A stretch of 64,000 nt of DNA from Candidatus Sulfopaludibacter sp. SbA3 (GTDB taxonomy: Bacteria > Acidobacteriota > Terriglobia > Bryobacterales > Bryobacteraceae): positions 62,001-126,000 of the forward strand of contig CAMDCN010000020.1 in assembly GCA_945890485.1 (NCBI GenBank), in the 5' to 3' direction. The position numbers and the translations under genes were made by a program. The notes beneath the pieces were generated by a model that was given only the letters and a program-made list of their open reading frames with translations, did no database searches and was not told the origin of the DNA. Positions 17,482 through 24,300 of the stretch are shown piece after piece. Each line of letters starts with the position of its first letter. Position 1 is the stretch's first letter.

Positions 17482-18848
17482 GCGATCATCAGGCCCATCC
17501 GGTAGAGTGATGTCAGAATCGCTTCTCCGGCGCCGAGACTATCCGTGGCGCGGGTTCCGTCCAGGAGTTGGAGGAACTCGCGCGCAGACGGTTCGTCGAA
17601 CTGAACCTGGGTGTGGAGCAGCGTAGTCAGACGCGGGCCGGCGGAGGCTTGGAGACGCGCGAGGGGGCTGGCGATGGGTCGATGCGCCGGCGTGTGGGCT
17701 ACCGGGAGATCGAAGCTCCGCAGGAAGACGAGCGAGGCGGCGGCGAGAGCGAGGATCTGGTCCAGCACGGTGGGGTCCGGCGTGGTTGGCAGCAGGTTGG
17801 CGAGTGGCTGCGCCTGCGGCCACACCGCCTCCAGCCGGTGCAGGATGGCGAGAAGCTCGGGATGATTCAGCTCGACTTGTCCGGGGGCTCTATCGTTGCG
17901 GAAAATCTCGGCGCCGTTAGCCGAACGGCTGACGAAACGGAGCGGGGAGGCGAGGTTGAGCTTGGGCAGATGCCGCGCGAAGTTGCCGCGCTCGATGGGG
18001 AGGTCGGCGCGGCAGAGGAGCGTGCGGCGGAATCCCTGAAACGTGTGGAGATCGAGCGCTTGTTGAAAGGAGATCTCGTCCGGCTGGGCGAGTTCCTCGC
18101 GAGAGTGGGCGGGACAGAGGAGGGGGCGGAGTCGGCTTTCGGCGAGGAACTGGAGGCCAAAAGGGGCGGCGCGTTCGATAAAGTCGGCGAAGTAGAAGCA
18201 GTGGTAGGCGTCGCCGAGTTCGTCGTGGTAGGTGACGTTCTCGTCGCGAGCGTCGAGGCGCTGGATCTCGGAGTCGAGGATGGACTGCCAGAGCGCGTGG
18301 GTAGCGCGTTGGCGGACAGCGGCGAGGTGTTCTTTTCCCTTGGCGACGGTGCCCTCGCCGGGATGGCGGAGGATACGGCGGGTGGCGTCGCGGAGATGTC
18401 CTTCGGGATAGGTGTTGTAGCTGGCGTAGACGACACCGTTGGCCGTTAGATGGCGCTGGCAGAGGGCGAAGAAGGCGTCAAGGACAATGGGCGGAACCCA
18501 GGAGCAAAAGCCGTGAGCAACGATGTAGTCGAAGGGCCCGAGGTGGGCAGGAAAATCGAGAATATCGAGGGCATGCAAGTCCACGTTGGTGAGACCCAGG
18601 CGGGCGATGGTGGCTTGGCCCATTTCGACGGGACGGGCCGCGAGATCGATCCCGACGAAATGGGCGCCGGGAAGGGCGACGGCTAGGGGAATGACGTTGC
18701 TGCCATCGCCACAGCCCACGTCGAGGACTCGGCAGGAGCCGGTGGGTGGCCGCAGACCGTGGAGGGTGGCGATGGAGGCAAGTCGATCGGGATGGGTGTC
18801 CTGGAAGGCCTTGCTGGGATAGAGGACCTGATCATAGGTGCTGGACAT
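17478..18848 (-). CDS. SAM-dependent methyltransferase with methyltransferase regulatory domain
   Basis: I start at the ATG at 18848 (MSSTYDQVLYPS). The longer frame adds 26 residues without family character. It is about 456 residues. The N-terminal class I methyltransferase domain has motif I VLDVGCGDGSN at about 41-51 and acidic D in GIDLAARPV. It is followed by a regulatory domain of the type found C-terminal to such enzymes (PF10119-like) and a helical tail. Family members accompany surface or peptide modification, but the substrate is unknown. Confidence 0.88.
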   Translation of the reverse strand: MSSTYDQVLYPSKAFQDTHPDRLASIATLHGLRPPTGSCRVLDVGCGDGSNVIPLAVALPGAHFVGIDLAARPVEMGQATIARLGLTNVDLHALDILDFPAHLGPFDYIVAHGFCSWVPPIVLDAFFALCQRHLTANGVVYASYNTYPEGHLRDATRRILRHPGEGTVAKGKEHLAAVRQRATHALWQSILDSEIQRLDARDENVTYHDELGDAYHCFYFADFIERAAPFGLQFLAESRLRPLLCPAHSREELAQPDEISFQQALDLHTFQGFRRTLLCRADLPIERGNFARHLPKLNLASPLRFVSRSANGAEIFRNDRAPGQVELNHPELLAILHRLEAVWPQAQPLANLLPTTPDPTVLDQILALAAASLVFLRSFDLPVAHTPAHRPIASPLARLQASAGPRLTTLLHTQVQFDEPSAREFLQLLDGTRATDSLGAGEAILTSLYRMGLMIA

Positions 18849-18904
18849 CGAAAGTGTGAGTTTAGACGATCCGGGCCCGGGATCGCAAAAGGCACTCGCC
18901 GAGG

Positions 18905-19285
18905 TCAATGGAGGTAGGTGACCCATTGCCGGATGATGGCTTGGAAGGCAGGGCCGTGAGTGTCGATTTCACTCTGACTACGGAACTTGACCGACGCCCG
19001 ATCGTGGCTGAGCCACTGGAGCAGTTTGCTGGGGTCGTCGATGAGGAGTCGAGTCTTGATGTCCGGGCGGACCTTGGCGTCGAGATGCAGAATAGTCTGT
19101 ACGGCTTTGGTGTCCCGGACATTGACCGTTGCGAAGTACTGCCCGACTTTGAAGCTCGGCGCTTTCCATTTGATGCCTTCGCCAATGGCTGGGCTGGCAT
19201 TGCGGATGAGTTCGACGACAGCTGCAAATTCGGATTTCAGCGGATGGTCGAGTTGGCGGAGGAACTCCTCGACGGCGGGATCCAC
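18905..19285 (-). CDS. DUF1801 (YdhG-like) small protein
   Basis: A 126-residue cytoplasmic protein matching the DUF1801 fold. It opens with VEEFLRQLDHP and contains the conserved IKWKAPSF segment at about 37-44, and the family commonly lies beside AHSA1/ArsR modules. It begins right after the stop of the AHSA1-like gene, in the same direction, so it is the last gene of a three-gene unit with that gene and the ArsR regulator. No catalytic activity is established for the family. Confidence 0.85.
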   Translation of the reverse strand: MDPAVEEFLRQLDHPLKSEFAAVVELIRNASPAIGEGIKWKAPSFKVGQYFATVNVRDTKAVQTILHLDAKVRPDIKTRLLIDDPSKLLQWLSHDRASVKFRSQSEIDTHGPAFQAIIRQWVTYLH

Positions 19286-19789
19286 TTAGAGGGACTCCGG
19301 AGCGTGGAGGGAGGACAGCAGCGCTTCGAGACGGCTATATCCGGCCGCCATCCCTTGTTCCATACCGGAGCGAGCGGCCGTATCGCGCGCTTCCTTCGAC
19401 TCGTACAGGACGGTGAGTTCAACGCGCGTAGTGGCGCCATTTTCGAGGAAGATCGTGGTGTCGATTGCTTCGCCAGCGTACCAGGCTTCGTCGAATTGTT
19501 CGGTGGCGACGAGTAGGCGCGGGACGACAATCTCGCGAAACACGCCGCCCATGCCCATCTCCATGCCGGTGGTCTCCTTACGCCAGAGGTAGCGATACGC
19601 TCCGCCGACCCGGAGGTCGATCTCGCAGACCGGCATCGTCCAGCCGTCAGGGCCGAGCAGCCAACGCCGGACGAGTTCGGGTTTGGTGAAGGCGTCGAAG
19701 ACGAGTTGGCGCGGGGCGGCGAAGTCGCGCGTGATCAGGATTTCGCAGTCCGACGGCGTCGAGACTTGGAAGGATTCGGGGTAGAACAT
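19286..19789 (-). CDS. AHSA1/SRPBCC-domain protein
   Basis: A 167-residue START-like fold protein. ITRDFAAPRQLVFDAFTKPELVRRWL at residues 18-43 is the AHSA1 entry motif, with the long C-terminal helix at about 135-163. The fold binds a hydrophobic ligand, but the ligand is unknown. Its start lies 55 bases inside the ArsR-type regulator gene, giving a coupled pair. Such ArsR plus SRPBCC pairs are common in soil bacteria and are normally auto-repressed. Confidence 0.9.
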   Translation of the reverse strand: MFYPESFQVSTPSDCEILITRDFAAPRQLVFDAFTKPELVRRWLLGPDGWTMPVCEIDLRVGGAYRYLWRKETTGMEMGMGGVFREIVVPRLLVATEQFDEAWYAGEAIDTTIFLENGATTRVELTVLYESKEARDTAARSGMEQGMAAGYSRLEALLSSLHAPESL

Positions 19790-20130
19790 TGGATCTCCTG
19801 GAGAAGGTCGTCGAGCCGGGCGAACGAGGATTGCCAGAACTCGCGATATTGTTCGAGAAACTGATTGGCCTCGGCGAGCGGTCTCGGTTCGAGGCGGCTG
19901 AGACGGCGCTGGGCATCGCGGCCCCGGGAGATGAGCCCGGCGCGCTCGAGCACTTTGAGGTGCTTCGAGATTGCGGGCTGAGAGATAGCGAACGGTTCAG
20001 AGAGTTGCGTGACGGACGCCTCGCCCTGGGCCAGCCGGGCGAGGATAGCACGACGGGTGGGATCGGCCAAGGCAGCGAAAGTGGCATCGAGACTGGGCGG
20101 CTGCGAATGAACATAACCACTCAGTTGCAT
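19735..20130 (-). CDS. ArsR-family winged-helix transcriptional repressor
   Basis: I start at the ATG at 20130 (MQLSGYVHS). The upstream frame contains no family residues and would run into the neighbouring gene. It is 131 residues. The winged helix is at about 15-90: ALADPTRRAILARLAQGE opens it, and ISQPAISKHLKVLERAGLI is the recognition helix and wing. There are no cysteine metal sites, so it is an autorepressor-type member rather than a metal sensor. It overlaps the AHSA1 gene by 55 bases. Its start codon sits inside a palindrome (20125-20148) likely to be its own operator. The C-terminus is basic (SKSRRRRTAKS). Confidence 0.88.
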   Translation of the reverse strand: MQLSGYVHSQPPSLDATFAALADPTRRAILARLAQGEASVTQLSEPFAISQPAISKHLKVLERAGLISRGRDAQRRLSRLEPRPLAEANQFLEQYREFWQSSFARLDDLLQEIQCSTPNPSKSRRRRTAKS

Positions 20131-20148
20131 AACTATATGGTTATGCAA
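20125..20148 (-). promoter_or_regulatory. Palindromic operator overlapping the ArsR start codon
   Basis: TTGCATAAC (20125-20133) and GTTATGCAA (20140-20148) form a perfect 9-base inverted repeat around TATATG. The inner ATAAC-N6-GTTAT half-sites resemble ArsR-family dyads. A second, overlapping pair is CATAACCA (20112-20119) and TGGTTATG (20138-20145). A candidate -35 TTGACT lies at 20165-20160 on the minus strand, about 17 bases upstream. Binding here would block both transcription and translation starts. Assignment to this regulator is inferred from position. Confidence 0.6.
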
Positions 20149-20177
20149 GGTCCGCGAGAAGTCAAGGAATTTTCGCT

Positions 20178-20942
20178 TTACGCGAAGTATTTCTCCAGCC
20201 ATTCAATGCCAAACCGGACGAGTGCCGGGGCGTGGAAGAGGGCTGAGGGGGCGGCGCCGACGGGGCCAACGCTGCCCTGGCCGGTGGCGAGAAAGGCGCT
20301 CGCGATCTGCTCAAAGACATTCGCTGGGAGGCTGTCGTTGACCGGGTCGCCAGTGTCGAACTCCTCGAAATCGATCCATTGCGGGCCTTGGACCGTGGGC
20401 ATCAGACGGCGGTAGCGATGGATGCGCTTGTTGGGAATCCGGGCTTGGTGTTCGGCGTAGTGTAATAGCGTGATGGTGTCGAGGGGCGCGCCGAGCATCA
20501 GAATGCTTCCGTTGGCTTGCAGAACCTTCTCGAACGGCGTGCCGGGTCCATATCCATACCGGAACGGGTGCTCTCCGGTGATCCAGTCGGCAAGGGGGCC
20601 GATGGCGGCGACGCCGGCGTCGGGATGGTCGCTGCGGATCGCTCCCGGCCAAGTGCGAATCGTCTCATGGAGGACGCCGTGGTCGCGGGCCGCGTGGGCG
20701 ATGCGTTTGTCGAAGACGGGAACTTCGGTCTGGTCATCATCTTCGAAAAAGGGTTCAAAGTCGAGATAGGCCACCAGGGTGCCGGTAGGGCCGAGGGCGT
20801 CGAGAAGCGCTTGCAGGATGACGTTAACGCCGCCGGTAACCGGTCCGACGGAGCGCACACTGGCATGGACCATCAGGACGCTGCCGGGCGTAACGCCTAG
20901 CCTGGTGAGGTCCGCTTTGAGCGCGGAACGAACGGCGGGCAT
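20178..20942 (-). CDS. Aminoglycoside 3-N-acetyltransferase family protein (AAC(3)/YokD type)
   Basis: A 254-residue protein of the antibiotic N-acetyltransferase family. VLMVHASVRSVG at about 22-33, SDHPDAGVAAIG near 103-114 and YGPGTPFEKV near 129-138 are the conserved acetyl-CoA/substrate segments. Known members acetylate aminoglycosides at the 3-amino group, but many chromosomal homologues do not confer resistance. There is no mobile-element context here, so it looks like a resident gene. It is divergent from the hydrolase gene with an 11-base gap. Confidence 0.88.
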   Translation of the reverse strand: MPAVRSALKADLTRLGVTPGSVLMVHASVRSVGPVTGGVNVILQALLDALGPTGTLVAYLDFEPFFEDDDQTEVPVFDKRIAHAARDHGVLHETIRTWPGAIRSDHPDAGVAAIGPLADWITGEHPFRYGYGPGTPFEKVLQANGSILMLGAPLDTITLLHYAEHQARIPNKRIHRYRRLMPTVQGPQWIDFEEFDTGDPVNDSLPANVFEQIASAFLATGQGSVGPVGAAPSALFHAPALVRFGIEWLEKYFA

Positions 20943-20953
20943 ATTCTCAATTT

Positions 20954-21727
20954 ATGTCTTTCGTTCGGCCGTTTGGGAACTTATTGACTGGGTTGGCGAT
21001 CATGTATGTCGGCGTGTGCGCCATTCTGTATTTTTGGCAGCGATCACTAATCTATTTTCCGCAGCCGCGGAATTCGGGGATTGGGGCCAGCTTACTGGCG
21101 CTGAGTAGAGACGGTGAGCGGATTCTGGTTTCGACGCAAGTGCGGCAGGGGCCGGAGGCGCTGATCTACTTTGGCGGGAATGCTGAAGACGTGACGCCGA
21201 ACCTGCCCGACTTCGTCCGAGCATTTCCGAACCATGCCATCTACCTGATGCACTATCGCAGTTACGGCGGAAGCGCCGGGAGCCCATCGGAGCCGGCGTT
21301 GATCGGAGATGGGCTGGCCCTGTTTGACCGGGTGCGGGCTGAGCATGAGCGGGTAGTCGTGATAGGACGGAGCTTGGGAAGCGGTGTGGCGATGCGGGTG
21401 GCGGTGGAGCGGCCGGTGGACCGGTTGATTCTGGTGACGCCTTTCGACAGTCTGGTGGGCGTTGCCTCGGCGCAGTTCCCTTATTTGCCAGTCGGGTGGT
21501 TGCTGGCGGATCGGTTCGAGTCGGGCAAGTATGCGGCAAAGGTTGCGGCGCCTACGCTGATCGTGGCGGCGGAGCACGACGAGGTGATCCCGCGGGAGAG
21601 CACGGAACTCCTGCGGTCACGATTTACTCCAGGTGTTGCTTCCTACGCCGTAGTGCGGGGGGAGGGCCACAATACGATCAGCGGAACCCCGGAGTACTGG
21701 CGGCTGCTGCGGGGCAAGGCGGACTAA
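20954..21727 (+). CDS. Membrane-anchored alpha/beta hydrolase (BEM46-like)
   Basis: A 257-residue protein with an N-terminal membrane anchor (residues 9-27) and an alpha/beta hydrolase domain facing outward. The nucleophile is Ser140 in GRSLGSG, the acid is Asp in AEHDEVIP near 209, and the base is His in GEGHNT near 233. This resembles the BEM46/ABHD13 group, whose substrates are unknown. Its TAA stop overlaps the TAG of the convergent VOC gene (CTAA at 21724-21727). Confidence 0.88.
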   Translation: MSFVRPFGNLLTGLAIMYVGVCAILYFWQRSLIYFPQPRNSGIGASLLALSRDGERILVSTQVRQGPEALIYFGGNAEDVTPNLPDFVRAFPNHAIYLMHYRSYGGSAGSPSEPALIGDGLALFDRVRAEHERVVVIGRSLGSGVAMRVAVERPVDRLILVTPFDSLVGVASAQFPYLPVGWLLADRFESGKYAAKVAAPTLIVAAEHDEVIPRESTELLRSRFTPGVASYAVVRGEGHNTISGTPEYWRLLRGKAD

Positions 21728-22098
21728 GCTTCGGTGAGGCTGAGGACGTTGCCGTCCGGATCCTTGAAAAAGGCGACCTTGGCGGAGCCATCGGGCGAGG
21801 TCCAGATACCGAGTTCGTCTTGCGGAAGAAAAGGGTATCGTTCAAAGGTCACGCCGGCTTGACCCAGAGCGGTGACGGTCGATGCGATATCAGGGACCTT
21901 CCAGCCGAGAACCGGGTGTTCCGCGGGGGTATGGGCGGGAACCAGGGAGACGCGGAGCGTGGTTCCGTGGGCGTTGAAGACGATGGCGAAATCGTCCTGA
22001 TTCACGAATTCAAGGCCGAGGATGTTGGTGTAGAACGATTTGGCGCGAGCCGGGTCCGTGGTGAGTGTGAAGGCGATGGCGGGGCAGGTGCCGAGCAT
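21724..22098 (-). CDS. VOC-family (glyoxalase/bleomycin-resistance fold) protein
   Basis: Start at the ATG at 22098 (MLGTCPAIAF); longer frames add low-complexity shadow residues. It has 124 residues made of two beta-alpha-beta-beta-beta modules: TTDPARAKSFYTNILGLEF in the first, and VAFFKDPDGNVLSLTE, the usual metal-site end, in the second. The metal ligand set appears incomplete at the N-terminus (Ala-Phe-Thr where His is frequent), so enzymatic activity is uncertain. Starts 4 bases after the stop of the ankyrin gene. Confidence 0.87.
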   Translation of the reverse strand: MLGTCPAIAFTLTTDPARAKSFYTNILGLEFVNQDDFAIVFNAHGTTLRVSLVPAHTPAEHPVLGWKVPDIASTVTALGQAGVTFERYPFLPQDELGIWTSPDGSAKVAFFKDPDGNVLSLTEA

Positions 22099-22102
22099 GG
22101 CG

Positions 22103-23044
22103 CTACTGTAGCAGGAACTGGGCGACCTCGGCGAGGCCGGGTTCGCCGGGATGAGTGGTCTGCCGGCTGGCGACGATCTCTTGAAAACTCTGTCCCTGCA
22201 AGGACCGTACCTGCTTCCAATCGGCGCCGCGTTGCAGCAGGAGCAGAGCGGCTTTCCAGTTTGGTATGGTGACGGTGCGATGGAGCGCGGAGTGGCCCTG
22301 CTTGTCCTTCGCATGGACATCGGCGCCGCGCTCTAGAAGGACGGGGAGCAGATCTGGCGACTGGCTCGGCGGCCCGATGGCGTTGAAGTATGCGGGGGTG
22401 CCGAAGGCGCTGGTGGCGTTGGGATTGGCCCCGGCGGCGAGCAGGAGGTTCACTGGTTCCGGGCCCGATTTGCTGGCGAGTTGGAGGGCCGTGGTCAACG
22501 GCAGGTCGTCGAGGTTGCCGGGGGCGATGTTGGGGTTGGCTCCGGCCTTCAGGAGGAGGCGGAGGATCTCGTGTTCCCGCGGATGGGAGCGGAGTTGGCG
22601 CATGGCCAGGGTGAGAAGGGTCATCCCTTCGTAGCCAGGGTCGTTCACCTTGACTTGCGGCAGCAGGGTGGCGACGGTGGCCGCGTCGTTCTTCTGAATG
22701 GCGAGGGCGATATTGCGGGCGGGGCCGGGCGGGAAGAAGGTGAGCTGGCCGGAGGAGTCGGAGACGGCGGCGATCTGCGCTTTATCGGCGAGTAATGTGA
22801 TGGTGAACCAGAGGGCGGGAGCGGCGGCGAGGAGAGTGGCGGCGATCCGCCAGAGAGGAGCCGTGGACCGGTGGAAGACGAAGGCCAGTGCGGCGAGGAG
22901 GAGCACCGGGACGAGGGCGATACCGACGACCTGCAGCGGATTGGTGTGGGAACTGGGGGCGGCGGCTAGGCCGAGGACGAACCAGAGTCCGATGACGGCG
23001 AGATTGAGGAGGATGACGAGCCAGAAGAGAAGAGTGAGGACCAT
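22103..23044 (-). CDS. Membrane protein with C-terminal ankyrin repeats
   Basis: A 313-residue protein with three membrane helices at about 5-27, 40-57 and 66-83, then a soluble part of about 200 residues with four to five ankyrin repeats. Examples are LLKAGANPNIAP, LLAAGANPNATS and LLERGADVHAKDKQGHSALH. The repeat domain is for protein binding. It is in line with the VOC gene 4 bases downstream. No further function can be read. Confidence 0.85.
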   Translation of the reverse strand: MVLTLLFWLVILLNLAVIGLWFVLGLAAAPSSHTNPLQVVGIALVPVLLLAALAFVFHRSTAPLWRIAATLLAAAPALWFTITLLADKAQIAAVSDSSGQLTFFPPGPARNIALAIQKNDAATVATLLPQVKVNDPGYEGMTLLTLAMRQLRSHPREHEILRLLLKAGANPNIAPGNLDDLPLTTALQLASKSGPEPVNLLLAAGANPNATSAFGTPAYFNAIGPPSQSPDLLPVLLERGADVHAKDKQGHSALHRTVTIPNWKAALLLLQRGADWKQVRSLQGQSFQEIVASRQTTHPGEPGLAEVAQFLLQ

Positions 23045-23056
23045 GGGCGTCTTATT

Positions 23057-23585
23057 CTAGCGGTTCTGGTTCTGCAAGAGTACGATGTGTTGGCGGATCG
23101 CGGTGGCCTCGGATGAGTTCGGGGCGAGTGCGAGGAACTCTTCAAACTCTTTGCTCGCTTCCGGGGTCCGCTCCTGCTTGGCGAGAGCCACGCCCAGAAG
23201 GTGATGTGCTTTGGGCCGGGCGGCCGCGATGCGGGCTTCGGGAAAGCCGGCGGGATTCCCCTGCGGCGCCTGCTGACTCCGCTCAAACGCGCTTGCTTTC
23301 GCGACGGCAAGTGAGCCCGAGGCCGAACCATGAGTCCGGATCGGACTCGTACTTATTGGGCGCGGCTTGCAAATCTTCGCGCGTTGTTTGAGCTTCTGGA
23401 CCTCCGGCGAAGCCCTCAGGGGTTAGATTGTAATATCGGGTAGGCTGAGCTGAATTGTGCGGCCCTGATACTCTCCGGCCTTCACCCGGCCGGAGAGTGA
23501 CCTCCACCTGGCAGTACGCGTTGAAGACGGAAACGAACTCGATGGGCACCGGAGGATATTGCGCGAGCGCTAAGAGGGTGAGCAA
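23057..23585 (-). pseudogene. Frameshifted secreted protein with TPR-like C-terminus
   Basis: Two adjacent reading frames on the minus strand join into one sensible protein. The upstream frame runs from a TTG at 23585 (MLTLLALAQYPPVPIEF, signal-like) to SDPDSWFGLGL, then stops at 23283. The downstream frame continues as LAVAKASAFERSQQAP and ends EATAIRQHIVLLQNQNR at 23057, a normal TPR end. Skipping one base near 23312-23316 joins them. So there is a one-base insertion, or a sequencing error, in a gene of about 175 codons. It overlaps nothing else and lies between two minus-strand genes. Confidence 0.55.
23470..23498. repeat. Perfect 11-base-pair hairpin inside the frameshifted gene
   Basis: ACTCTCCGGCC (23470-23480) and GGCCGGAGAGT (23488-23498) are exact inverse complements separated by TTCACCC. 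The stem is stable, with no T-run following on either strand, so it is not a standard terminator. It could be a chance codon effect or a dispersed palindromic element. Confidence 0.6.
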
Positions 23586-23589
23586 CGCT

Positions 23590-24300
23590 TCACTTCGGTG
23601 TCCCAGAGGCGTGGCCGTAGCGGCGCTCTGCTTCGCGCTTGACCGGGTGGAGCAACGCAAGGCGGATGAGCGCGATGCCGGGGGAAACGAGCGACCAGTA
23701 GCGGCGGAACTTCGCGCGGGCTGCGGGCCCGCAGGCGAGGGCGCGAGTTTCGGTCCGGAAGATAGACGTCGACGCAGTGACCCGGTCGGCACGGATGGTC
23801 CAGGCGATCTTGACGAAGTCGGGATCGTCGAAGGCAAGAAAGTCATCGAGGGCGAGCCCCCGGAAGACAACATCGGCGAGCCACGGCTGCGTCACCGCGC
23901 CCATGACGATTTCGTGGTCCGGGACCTCGGCGAGGACCGACCAGCCGAGAGCCTTGGTTTGCGCGAGGATGCCGCGGGGCAGCGGTTGGGCCGCCGGGGT
24001 AGCCCCGAGGAGGCGCTCCCGCGTGCGGAAAATAGCGCGGGTGAGCCGGGAGTCCTCAAGGTCAATCTCGCAGGCGGTGGCGAAGGTGATGGGAGACGGA
24101 GCGGCGACCGCGATGCTGTGGCGCTCGACGATCTCGTAGCCGGGCAAGAGGGCGTTGAGAATCAGGTCCTCGTCCTCTCGGCTCGGTTTGCCGTAGCGAA
24201 ACCAGGCGGTCCCGGCCTGCGCTCCGTACACGGCGGCGCCAACAGCGGCGGCGCCGGCTAGCCACTTTGCGGCAGTACGGAAGGTGGACTTGGCGCTCAT
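23590..24300 (-). CDS. Hypothetical membrane-anchored protein, probably SRPBCC-like
   Basis: Start at the ATG at 24300, which overlaps the stop of the upstream beta-helix gene as ATGA. It has 236 residues with one N-terminal hydrophobic segment (about 9-28) and a soluble domain. The order of segments (YEIVERHSIAVAAPSPITFATAC, then VPDHEIVMGAVTQPWL, then TETRALACGPAARAKFRRYWSLVSPG) resembles polyketide-cyclase/SRPBCC-like proteins annotated in soil bacteria, but I cannot name the family with certainty. Confidence 0.75.
   Translation of the reverse strand: MSAKSTFRTAAKWLAGAAAVGAAVYGAQAGTAWFRYGKPSREDEDLILNALLPGYEIVERHSIAVAAPSPITFATACEIDLEDSRLTRAIFRTRERLLGATPAAQPLPRGILAQTKALGWSVLAEVPDHEIVMGAVTQPWLADVVFRGLALDDFLAFDDPDFVKIAWTIRADRVTASTSIFRTETRALACGPAARAKFRRYWSLVSPGIALIRLALLHPVKREAERRYGHASGTPK

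Noticed and set aside
20178-20942. Acquired resistance island around the AAC(3)-like gene
   Set aside because: No integrase, transposase, attachment repeats or change of base composition is seen around it.
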